Assembly (NCBI GenBank): GCA_016202695.1
Contig: JACQOE010000027.1
Span: 23,462 to 87,461, forward strand
Direction: 5' to 3'
DNA length: 64,000 nucleotides
Source: Pseudomonadota bacterium
GTDB lineage: Bacteria; Pseudomonadota; Alphaproteobacteria; JACQOE01
In this document: in pieces, positions 36,604-44,064 of the stretch
Layout of the letters: the number at the start of each line of letters is the position of its first letter
How positions within the stretch are numbered: the stretch's first letter is position 1
Notes under the pieces: generated by a model
Database searches by the model: none
Seen by the model: the letters and a program-made list of their open reading frames with translations, nothing else
Told to the model about the DNA's origin: nothing
Translations under genes and position numbers: made by a program

Positions 36604-38370
36604 CTAGGGGCTTTGGGAGAGGGTCTCCAGCGCGTCGCCCGCGGGCGCGCGCCCGAGGACGTGGCGCCGGTGCCAGAGGGCGTAGAAGAGGAGCACCCAG
36701 CCGGCGAATCCCGCCCGCGCCCCGCCGGCGCGGAAGACCGCCTCCACCGCCCCGGGCCGGCAGGCCTCGGCGATTCCGGGCTGGCGTGCGACCAGGGGCG
36801 CGAGCGCGCCGCCCCGCCCCGCGATCCATTCGCCCGCCGGCACGGTGAAGCCGCGCTTGGCCGTGAAGGGCTCGGCCTCCGGAAGATTGCGGGCGAGCCA
36901 GCGGCGCAGGATCCACTTGCCGAGCCCGCGGCGCACCTTGAGGCGGTCGGGGAGCCGGAAGACCGCCCCCGCCACCGCCGGGTCGAGGAAGGGCGTCCGT
37001 CCCTCGACCCCGTGCGCCATCAGGCAGCGGTCGAGCTTGAGGAGAAGGTCGTGGGGCAGCCAGTCGGCGCAATCGGCGGCTTGCGCCGCCTGAAGCCGGG
37101 TGCGCCCGCCGGCGGCCGCCTCGGCCTCGGCTGCGTCCAGCCCCTCGCGCCAGCCGGCCCCCTCGTCGCGCAACAGGCCGAGGCCGTCGAGCGCGCCGCG
37201 ACGGCGCATCCGCCGGCCGCCCAGCCACCAGGGTCGCATCGCCCGCCGGTAGCGGCCGTAGCCGGCGAAGAGCTCGTCGCCGCCCTCCCCCGAGAGGATC
37301 ACCTTGAGCCCGCGCCCCGCCTCGCGCGCCAGCCGATAGGTGGGGAGCACGGCATAGTCAGCGACCCCGTCGTCGAGGGCCGCCGCGACCTCGGGCAGGA
37401 GCACCCAGAAGTCGGCCTCGGTGAAGGCGACCTCCACGTGCTCGGCGCCGGCGGCCCGCGCCACGGCGCGGGCGTGCGCACGCTCGTCGGCCACGGCGGC
37501 GCCGGGAAAGCCGACGGTGAAGGCGCGCACGGGGCGCTCGTTGAGCCGCGCCATCATCGCCAGCACCGCCGAGGAGTCGGTCCCGCCCGAGAGGAACATC
37601 CCGTAGGGGACGTCGGAGCGCTGATGGACGAGAACGCTGTCGGCGAGCGCGGCATCGAGGCGGGCCAGCGCCTCCTCCTCGCCCGTCTCCTCGGGCGGGC
37701 CGTCGGGCAGGGCGGCGAGGCGGCGGCGCCCGACGATGCGCCCCCGCTCGACGATCAGGGTCTCGCCGGGCAGCACGCGGCGGATGCCCGCGAACAGGGT
37801 CTTGGCGCCGGTGACGAACTGGAGCCGGAAGAGCTCGTCGCGGGCTCGCGTATCCACCCGCGGCGCAACCAGCCCGGCGGCGATCAGCGCCTGCGGCTCC
37901 GAGGCGAAGCCGAAGGCGCCGCCGGTCTCGGCGTAGTAGAGCGGCTTGATGCCGAAGGGATCGCGCGAAAGCAGAAGGCGCCCCGAGGCCCGATCGTGGA
38001 TGGCGATCGCGTACATTCCCCGCAAATGGGCGGCGTAGGAGTCGCCCTGGCGCCGGAAGAGATGCAGCGGCGGCTCGCAGTCGGAGGCGGTGGCGAGCGT
38101 CACGCCCGCAAGCTCGCGGCCGCGGAGCTCGACGTAGTTGTAGACCTCGGCGTTGGCGATCAGCGCCGCCCCGCCCGGCTCCGCCAGCGGCTGGTCCCCG
38201 GTCTTAAGGTCGATGATCGCGAGCCGCCTCTGCACCATGCCGAGGCCGGGCGCGAGGTGGCGCCCGCCGCCGTCGGGGCCGCGGTGGCGAAGCGCCGCCG
38301 CCATCGCCTCGAGCGCCGCCGTCGGCGGGGTCGAGCCGTCGCGGGTCATGATGCCGGCGATCCCGCACAT
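36604..38370 (-). CDS. asnB: Glutamine-hydrolysing asparagine synthetase-like amidotransferase
   Basis: 588 residues from the ATG at 38370. The N-terminal nucleophile Cys2 is in M-C-G-I-A-G, followed by R-H-R-G-P-D and A-I-I-D-L glutaminase motifs; the C-terminal synthetase domain has the ATP pyrophosphatase loop M-F-L-S-G-G-T-D-S-S and L-S-G-E-G-G-D-E-L-F-A-G-Y. Such enzymes amidate aspartate or, within polysaccharide clusters, uronic-acid-type sugars or other carboxylates. It is downstream of four glycosyltransferase genes with tight spacing, favouring a glycan-related role, but plain asparagine synthesis is possible. Confidence 0.85.
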   Translation of the reverse strand: MCGIAGIMTRDGSTPPTAALEAMAAALRHRGPDGGGRHLAPGLGMVQRRLAIIDLKTGDQPLAEPGGAALIANAEVYNYVELRGRELAGVTLATASDCEPPLHLFRRQGDSYAAHLRGMYAIAIHDRASGRLLLSRDPFGIKPLYYAETGGAFGFASEPQALIAAGLVAPRVDTRARDELFRLQFVTGAKTLFAGIRRVLPGETLIVERGRIVGRRRLAALPDGPPEETGEEEALARLDAALADSVLVHQRSDVPYGMFLSGGTDSSAVLAMMARLNERPVRAFTVGFPGAAVADERAHARAVARAAGAEHVEVAFTEADFWVLLPEVAAALDDGVADYAVLPTYRLAREAGRGLKVILSGEGGDELFAGYGRYRRAMRPWWLGGRRMRRRGALDGLGLLRDEGAGWREGLDAAEAEAAAGGRTRLQAAQAADCADWLPHDLLLKLDRCLMAHGVEGRTPFLDPAVAGAVFRLPDRLKVRRGLGKWILRRWLARNLPEAEPFTAKRGFTVPAGEWIAGRGGALAPLVARQPGIAEACRPGAVEAVFRAGGARAGFAGWVLLFYALWHRRHVLGRAPAGDALETLSQSP

Positions 38371-38374
38371 GGCC

Positions 38375-39409
38375 CTATCCCGCCCGCTCCGCGGCGAGCC
38401 GCTCGAAGAGCGCGCGGTAGGCCGCAACCACCGCGCCCTCGGTGAACTCGGTCTCGAAGGCCGCCCGGCCCGCGCCGGCGAGGGCCCGGGCGAGGGCCGG
38501 GTCGGCGAGCACCCGGCGAATCGCCCCGGCGAGCGCCGCGGCGTCGTCCACCGGCACCAGGATCCCTGTTTCGCCGTCGCGGATCAGTGCGCCCGGGCCC
38601 TGGCTCGCCGTCGCCACCACCGGGCGCGCCTGCGCCCAGCCCTCGATGACGACGTTGCCGAGGGGCTCGTGCCGGGAGGGGCAGACGAGCAGATCGGCGG
38701 CGGCGAGGAGGGCGGGAACGTCGGCCCGCCAGCCCAGGAACCGCACCCGCGGCGCCACTCCCAGCCGCCCGGCCAGGGTCTTGAGCGCGCGTTCCTCGCC
38801 TCCCTCGCCGGCGAGCCAGAGAAACGCCCCCGGCACCTCGGCGAGGGCGGCGAGGAGGACATCGAACGCCTTGTTGCGATGCAGCCTTCCGAGCGCGAGC
38901 AGGAGCGGGACGCCGGCGGGCGTCATCAGCGTCTCACGCGCGACCGCCGGCGCCGACGCGGCGTCGACGAAATTGGGGAGATAGTGCACGCGCTCGGCCG
39001 GCCAGCCCTCGTCTGCGATCCAGGCGGCGATGTCGCGGGTGTTGGCGATCAGGTGATCGCACGCGCGGTAGTGCTTGAGGTCGTAATAGCCCCCCAGCCG
39101 CCCGACCCGCACGAAGTCCCCGCGCGGGCAGAGACGGCTCGCCCGGCTCATCCAGGTGAGGACGACATCGGGGCGGAACTCGGCGATCGCCGCGGCGAGC
39201 GCCGGCCGGGTGCGGAGATCGAGGAGCCCGCCGAAGGGAAGCTCGATAGGCTCCAGGCCCTGGGCGCGAAGCCGCGCCGCGCGCCCGGAGTCGCGGCGGA
39301 TGGCGAGGCGCTGGGCGATCCCGGCCCGCGCGAACGCCCCCGCCAGGCGCTCGAAGAACGCCTCGGCGCCTCCGTGGCGGGACCCGGCGATGGCCTGGAA
39401 GAGCCGCAT
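38375..39409 (-). CDS. GT4-type glycosyltransferase
   Basis: 344 residues. GT-B fold with C-terminal L-L-A-L-G-R-L-H-R-N-K-A-F-D-V-L (nucleotide-sugar domain start, about residue 185) and the E-x7-E-like region P-S-R-H-E-P-L-G-N-V-V-I-E-G-W-A. It transfers a sugar in LPS or polysaccharide assembly. Spacing to the genes on either side is 4-6 bases, so it is cotranscribed with asnB and the other transferases. Confidence 0.88.
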   Translation of the reverse strand: MRLFQAIAGSRHGGAEAFFERLAGAFARAGIAQRLAIRRDSGRAARLRAQGLEPIELPFGGLLDLRTRPALAAAIAEFRPDVVLTWMSRASRLCPRGDFVRVGRLGGYYDLKHYRACDHLIANTRDIAAWIADEGWPAERVHYLPNFVDAASAPAVARETLMTPAGVPLLLALGRLHRNKAFDVLLAALAEVPGAFLWLAGEGGEERALKTLAGRLGVAPRVRFLGWRADVPALLAAADLLVCPSRHEPLGNVVIEGWAQARPVVATASQGPGALIRDGETGILVPVDDAAALAGAIRRVLADPALARALAGAGRAAFETEFTEGAVVAAYRALFERLAAERAG

Positions 39410-39415
39410 CGGGCG

Positions 39416-40450
39416 TTACGGGATCAGGGCCTCGAAGGCGGCCGCGGCCTCGGGCCAGCCCCAGGCCCGCTGGCGGCGGAGCGCGGTCTCGTGCTGGCGG
39501 AGCCAGAGGCCGTCGTCGGTGAGGAGCGCGACCGCCCGCTCGGCGAAGCTCTCGGCCCCGTCGGCCACGAACCCGGTCTCGCCATCGGCCACCCGCTCGG
39601 GCAGGCTCCCGATCGGCGCGACGACGGCGGGCACGCCCAGCGCCTGCGCCTCGGCCACCGCGAGGCAGTAGACCTCGTTGGGATCGCCCCGGTAGAGGAG
39701 GAGGCGCGACCCGCGCAGCTCCTCGATCAAGTGCGCCTTCGGCACCGGGCCGTGCCGCACGACTCCCGCGCCGGACAGGGCGTCGGCGCGGGCGAGCACC
39801 GCCTCCATCTCCCCCGCCTTGGCCTCGCCCACGCGCCCGTAGGTGGCGGCGCCGGTGAAGAGGTGGAGTTCCGCCGCCGGCACGCGCGGCCGGATGTGCG
39901 TGGCCCAGACCGCGAGCAGCCAGTCGAGCGAGCGGAGCGGATTGGAGGTGAAGATCGCCCGCGGCCCCGGCGGCCCGTCGGCCGGGCTCGCGCAACGGAA
40001 CACCTCGGGCACCCCATAGGGGATCAGCACCCGCTCGCCCGCCGGCGCCCATCGCGGATAGGTGGAGAGGTGATAGGGGCCGAGGAACACGATCGCCGGG
40101 CGCGCCGACCAGAGCTTCCACAGGTAGCGCCACTTGAGGAGGTAGGAGGCGGGATTGTGCACCCAGAAGACGGTCCGCCGGGCCTCGGGCATAAGCCGAA
40201 TGAGCCGGTCCCCCCGGTTCGCGACGTAGAGGTCGGCGCCCGCCGGAAGCCCGTCCGCGAGCGGCGCCCAGTCGACGCCGTTGTGAACGACCGGCGCCGC
40301 GCACATGTTGCGCACCCGCACCTCGTGGCCGCGCGCGGCGAGCGCCTCGGCGAGCATGACCACGGCGCTCTCCACCCCGCCGAGCGGCGCGCTCTCGATC
40401 GTGCGGCCGTCGAAGCGGATGCCGTCGTCGGCGATCACGACCCGCGCCAT
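39416..40450 (-). CDS. Glycosyltransferase (GT-B, GT4-like)
   Basis: 344 residues from the ATG overlapping the previous stop by one base. An N-terminal G-G-V-E-S-A-V-V-M-L-A-E-A-L (acceptor domain) and C-terminal Y-R-G-D-P-N-E-V-Y-C-L-A-V-A-E-A-Q-A-L-G match GT4-like enzymes, although the usual E-x7-E reads E-V-Y-C-L-A-V-A-E. The middle has W-V-H-N-P-A-S-Y and P-Y-G-V-P-E. Sugar and acceptor unknown; context is LPS core or O-chain synthesis. Confidence 0.82.
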   Translation of the reverse strand: MARVVIADDGIRFDGRTIESAPLGGVESAVVMLAEALAARGHEVRVRNMCAAPVVHNGVDWAPLADGLPAGADLYVANRGDRLIRLMPEARRTVFWVHNPASYLLKWRYLWKLWSARPAIVFLGPYHLSTYPRWAPAGERVLIPYGVPEVFRCASPADGPPGPRAIFTSNPLRSLDWLLAVWATHIRPRVPAAELHLFTGAATYGRVGEAKAGEMEAVLARADALSGAGVVRHGPVPKAHLIEELRGSRLLLYRGDPNEVYCLAVAEAQALGVPAVVAPIGSLPERVADGETGFVADGAESFAERAVALLTDDGLWLRQHETALRRQRAWGWPEAAAAFEALIP

Positions 40451-41211
40451 CAGGGCCTGCCCTCGAGCCGGGCCTTGAGGTGGGAGAGCAGCGGATAGAG
40501 CCCGGCGAGGACCGCGATCAGGAGCCCGTAGCCTCCCTCGCGATAGCCCTTGCGGCCGACATAGCACTTGAGGAAGCGGGAGACGAGCCGGCGCAGGTTC
40601 GCCGGCAGCGAGCCGATGTCGCCCGACTCGACGAGGTCGCGCGCCCGGGCGGTGGAGTAGCTGTCGAGCCGGCGGATCATGTCGGAGATGTCGCGATCCA
40701 CGTAGTGCTGGAGGGGCGCGCTCAGCCGTGGCCCCTTGCGCCCGGAGAAGGTGAGCCGGGGATGCACCCGCTCGCGCCCCCACCGCTTGACGCCCTTGCG
40801 GAAGAGCCCGGGATAGGCGGCCTTGCCAAAGGACGCCCCCCAGCCGTGACGGACGAGGCGCTCGCCGATGTAGTTGTCGACCGGGATCTCGTGCCAGTCG
40901 AAGGGGCTGGACCGGACGACGGCGCGGACCTCGCGCGCCAGCCCCTCGCCCACGCGCTCGTCGGCGTCGACCTCAAGGATCCAGTCGCCCCGGCAGGCGT
41001 CGATGCCGGCGTTCCGCCGCTCGCCCTCGCGCTCGAAGGCGCCCTCGACGATGCGCTCGGTGAAGCGATGCGCGATCTCCCGGGAGCGGTCGGTGCAGCG
41101 GTCGAGCACGACCACGATCTCGTCGGCGAACGCAAGGCGCTCGAGGCAAGCGGCGAGGCGCGCCTCCTCGTTGTGCGCGCTGACCAGCGCCGAGAGGACG
41201 GGGCCGCTCAC
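40450..41211 (-). CDS. GT2-type glycosyltransferase (WaaE/KdtX-like)
   Basis: 253 residues from GTG at 41211, in a GTGA overlap with the upstream gene. GT-A fold: S-A-L-V-S-A-H-N-E-E-A-R-L at the start, D-E-I-V-V-V-L-D-R-C-T-D, and the D-A-D-E-R metal motif in L-E-V-D-A-D-E-R-V. The following W-H-E-I-P-V and H-Y-V-D-R-D-I-S-D segments resemble LPS core glucosyltransferases of the WaaE/KdtX type. Confidence 0.85.
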   Translation of the reverse strand: MSGPVLSALVSAHNEEARLAACLERLAFADEIVVVLDRCTDRSREIAHRFTERIVEGAFEREGERRNAGIDACRGDWILEVDADERVGEGLAREVRAVVRSSPFDWHEIPVDNYIGERLVRHGWGASFGKAAYPGLFRKGVKRWGRERVHPRLTFSGRKGPRLSAPLQHYVDRDISDMIRRLDSYSTARARDLVESGDIGSLPANLRRLVSRFLKCYVGRKGYREGGYGLLIAVLAGLYPLLSHLKARLEGRP

Positions 41212-42170
41212 GCCGCGGCGCCCCGGGTCCCGGCGAGGAGCGCGCGGGCCGCCGCCTCGACCGTCTCGATCCCGAGCGAGCGCATCAGCGAGTCGGTCCG
41301 GCGGTGATCGAAGCCCGGCCCGGTCAGGTCCTCGAAGCTGGCCTCGGTCCGCACCCAGGCGGCGCGCGGGCCCCAGGGCGCGTACTCCTCGGGCCGGCTG
41401 GGGCCGAAGAGGCCAAGGGTGGGCGCCCCCGTCGCCGCGGCGAGGTGCATCAGCCCGCTGTCGTTGCCGACGAACAGCGCCGCGCGCGCGAGGCAGGCGG
41501 CGGCGGCGAGGAGATCGAGGCGCCCGACGAGATCGATCCGGCGGGCGGGATCGAGCGCCTGCACGAGCGGCGCCGCCATCCATTCCTCGCCCGGGGCGCC
41601 GAACACCGCGGCCCGCGCCCCCGGAACCGGGCCTCCGGCGGCGCTTAAACGGCGGAAGAGATCGGCGAAGCGCTCCGCCGGCCAGACCTTGGCCGGCCAG
41701 TTCGCGGTGGGCCCGAGGGCGATCACCGGGCCGTCGCCCGGGATCAGCCGCGCCGCCTGCGCGCGATGGGCGCCGTTGAGCCACACGCGCGGGGCGGGAG
41801 GATCGGCGTCGAGCCCGAGGAGCGCGGCCAGCGCCCGCACCCGATGCACGCCGGGCGGCGCGCGGCGGAATACCCGGCGGGAGCGGGCGGGAACGAGATA
41901 GGCCAGCGCCGAGGCGCGGAGATCCACCACCAGGTCCCAGAGGCGCGGCGCGCAGGCGAGCCAAAGCCTGAGCCAGTGGCCGGCGAGCGGCCGCTTCTCG
42001 ACCACGATCACCCGCTCGAGCCCGGGCAGCGCCGCGAACAGCGCCGCCGCCGCCGGACCGCAGGCGACGCTGACGCGGGCATCGGGGTGCTCGGCGAGAA
42101 GGTGCCCGAGGATGCCGGTCGAGAGCACCGCGTCGCCCACCCGGGTCGAGGTGACGAAGAGGAGCCTCAC
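41208..42170 (-). CDS. GT9 heptosyltransferase-like glycosyltransferase
   Basis: 320 residues from GTG at 42170 (V-R-L-L-F-V-T-S-T-R-V-G-D-A-V-L); GAGGGGG lies just upstream and a promoter lies 100 bases further up. GT9 signatures: R-V-G-D-A-V-L-S near the N-terminus and F-V-G-N-D-S-G-L-M-H-L-A-A-A-T-G-A-P-T in the C-terminal half, as in WaaC/WaaF heptosyltransferases. First gene of the five-gene glycan cluster. Confidence 0.88.
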   Translation of the reverse strand: MRLLFVTSTRVGDAVLSTGILGHLLAEHPDARVSVACGPAAAALFAALPGLERVIVVEKRPLAGHWLRLWLACAPRLWDLVVDLRASALAYLVPARSRRVFRRAPPGVHRVRALAALLGLDADPPAPRVWLNGAHRAQAARLIPGDGPVIALGPTANWPAKVWPAERFADLFRRLSAAGGPVPGARAAVFGAPGEEWMAAPLVQALDPARRIDLVGRLDLLAAAACLARAALFVGNDSGLMHLAAATGAPTLGLFGPSRPEEYAPWGPRAAWVRTEASFEDLTGPGFDHRRTDSLMRSLGIETVEAAARALLAGTRGAAA

Positions 42171-42266
42171 CGCCCCCTCGCCCCCGAGGGCGGCCGCGGC
42201 CGGCCCGCCGGGGCCCGCGGCGAGAAGCCGGAACGCGCGCTCGCTGAGCGTGGTCGCATCGGCGGT

Positions 42267-42295
42267 GTTATACGGCGGCCCCCGGCCCTTGCCAA
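42267..42295 (-). promoter_or_regulatory. Promoter of the glycosyltransferase cluster
   Basis: On the minus strand, TTGGCA (42295-42290) and TATAAC (42272-42267) are each one mismatch from consensus and spaced 17 bp. The leader to the GT9 start is about 90 bases. Confidence 0.6.
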
Positions 42296-42354
42296 GCAAG
42301 GCCCCTTGCCGGCGACGGGGGAAGGTCCTAACTGCTAACCCCGGAGGGCGACGG

Positions 42355-43269
42355 ATGGCGCAAACGGGGACCGGCGCGCGGAGGTTCGCGAGGCTCGCGG
42401 AACGGGGCGTCCTCGCCCTCGCCGGCGAGGACCGCGTCCGCTTCCTCCAGGGGCTCGTCTCCAACGACGTGACCCGCGTCGCGCCGGCGCGGGCGATCTT
42501 CGCCGCCTTCCTCACCCCGCAGGGGAAGTACCTGCACGATTTCTTCATCGCCGCCCTCGGCGAGGAACTGCTCCTCGACGTGGAGGGGCCGAGGCGCGAG
42601 GACTTGCGCCGGCGGCTTTCGGTCTATCGGCTGCGGGCCAAGGTGACGATCGCAGACGCGGGGCCGAGCCTCGCCGTGAGCGTCGCCTTCGGCGAGGGCG
42701 CGCCGGCCGCGCTCGGCCTTGCCCCCGAGCCCGGCGCCGCCCGGGCGTTCGCCGGGGGCGCGGCCTACGTCGATCCCCGCCTCGCCGCCGCCGGGGTGCG
42801 GGTGATCGCGCCGGCGGAAGCCGCGGCCGAGGCGCTGGACGGGCTCGACTTCTCGCCGGCCGATGCCGCCGCCTACGACCGACACCGGCTCGCGCTCGCG
42901 CTTCCCGACGGAAGCCGCGACCTCGCGGTCGAGAAGGCGATCCTGCTGGAGAGCAACTTCGAGGAGATGAACGGGGTGGACTGGGCGAAGGGCTGCTACC
43001 TCGGCCAGGAGCTGACCGCCCGGACCAAGTACCGCGGCCTGGTCAAGAAACGGCTGGTCCCGGTCGGGATCGAGGGCGCCCCGCCCCCGCCGGGAACCCC
43101 CGTGATGCTGGACGGGCGCGAGGCGGGCGAGATGCGATCGAGCCGCGAATATCTCGGGCTCGCGCTCCTGCGGCTCGAGTCCCTCGCCGAGGCGGCGGCG
43201 ACGGGGGCGCCGTTCACCGCCGGTGAGGCCCGCATCCGGCTCCGGCCGGCGCCGTGGGCAAGGCCCTAG
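42355..43269 (+). CDS. ygfZ: Folate-binding YgfZ-type protein (Fe-S cluster maintenance)
   Basis: 304 residues from the ATG at 42355, preceded by CCGGAGGG. GcvT-like fold with R-F-L-Q-G-L-V-S-N-D-V, F-L-T-P-Q-G-K-Y-L-H-D-F and the diagnostic K-G-C-Y-L-G-Q-E-L-T-A-R-T of YgfZ. YgfZ/IBA57 proteins bind folate and support repair or maturation of [4Fe-4S] enzymes. The stop shares a CTAG tetranucleotide with the convergent Hpt gene. Confidence 0.9.
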   Translation: MAQTGTGARRFARLAERGVLALAGEDRVRFLQGLVSNDVTRVAPARAIFAAFLTPQGKYLHDFFIAALGEELLLDVEGPRREDLRRRLSVYRLRAKVTIADAGPSLAVSVAFGEGAPAALGLAPEPGAARAFAGGAAYVDPRLAAAGVRVIAPAEAAAEALDGLDFSPADAAAYDRHRLALALPDGSRDLAVEKAILLESNFEEMNGVDWAKGCYLGQELTARTKYRGLVKKRLVPVGIEGAPPPPGTPVMLDGREAGEMRSSREYLGLALLRLESLAEAAATGAPFTAGEARIRLRPAPWARP

Positions 43270-43634
43270 CTTTCCTCCGCCCGGCCGGCCTCGGCCTGCG
43301 CGGTGGCGACGAGGGCGTCGATCCGCCCCTCGATCTCGGCCTTCTCCGCCGCCTCCAGGTCGCGACCGCGCCCGGCAAGGGCGTGCAACGCCTCCTCGAG
43401 CGCGCGGGCGTCCCCGCCGAGGGCCGGGCAGCCGAAGCTCGCCGCCGTGCCCGAAAGCTGATGGAGCTGGGTCGCCAGCGCCCGCAGGGCGCCCCGCACC
43501 TCGGCGCCGCCGCGGCCTCCGGCCGCCCGCCGCCAGGTTTCCTTGATCTCGACCAGGCGCGGCGGAAGCTGCTCGCGGAAGAGCCGGCACAGCTCCTTAT
43601 ACTGGGGGCTCGAGAAGTAGGGGTCATCCGCCAT
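43266..43634 (-). CDS. Hpt (histidine phosphotransfer) domain protein
   Basis: 122 residues, all-helical. The phosphorylatable histidine lies in A-T-Q-L-H-Q-L-S-G-T-A-A-S-F-G (about residue 58), matching the Hpt pattern H-x-L-x-G-x-A-x-x-x-G. It overlaps the receiver gene by 11 bases and is third in a hybrid-kinase/receiver/Hpt operon, so it is the likely phosphoryl shuttle between the kinase receivers and the free receiver. Confidence 0.85.
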   Translation of the reverse strand: MADDPYFSSPQYKELCRLFREQLPPRLVEIKETWRRAAGGRGGAEVRGALRALATQLHQLSGTAASFGCPALGGDARALEEALHALAGRGRDLEAAEKAEIEGRIDALVATAQAEAGRAEES

Positions 43635-44019
43635 CGCGGGCCACCCAGATGGCCTTGATCCGCGCCGCGAGCGTCATCGGGTCGAACGGCTTGGCGATGA
43701 CGTCGAGGACGCCGGCCTCGCGGTAGCGCTTGACCTCCGAGGGCATGACCTTGGCGGTCACGAACACCACCGGCACGCCGCCGACCTCGGGAATCTTGCG
43801 CAATTCGGAGAGCGTGGTCATTCCGTCCATGCCCGGCATCATCACGTCCACCAGGATGACGTCGGGGCGGAAGGCGGGCGCCCGCGCCAGTGCCTCGGCG
43901 CCGGAGGAGCAGATCTCGACCGTGAAGCCGCCGAGCTTCTCGAGCGCGAGCTTCACGATCGCCTGGATGTCCGGCGCATCTTCCACGTAGAGGATTCGCT
44001 GGAGGTCGTGCGGCGGCAT
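43624..44019 (-). CDS. Single-domain response regulator (CheY-like)
   Basis: 131 residues, one receiver domain only. Acidic pocket E-D near residues 13-14 (I-L-Y-V-E-D-A), phosphoacceptor Asp in D-V-I-L-V-D-V-M-M-P-G-M-D-G, Thr in F-V-T-A-K and Lys in I-A-K-P-F-D are all present. There is no output domain. Placed between the hybrid kinase and the Hpt protein. Confidence 0.93.
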   Translation of the reverse strand: MPPHDLQRILYVEDAPDIQAIVKLALEKLGGFTVEICSSGAEALARAPAFRPDVILVDVMMPGMDGMTTLSELRKIPEVGGVPVVFVTAKVMPSEVKRYREAGVLDVIAKPFDPMTLAARIKAIWVARDGG

Positions 44020-44064
44020 GGGTGCTCCTCTCGACGGCGGCGGCGCGCGGGCGGGGCCGCACGC

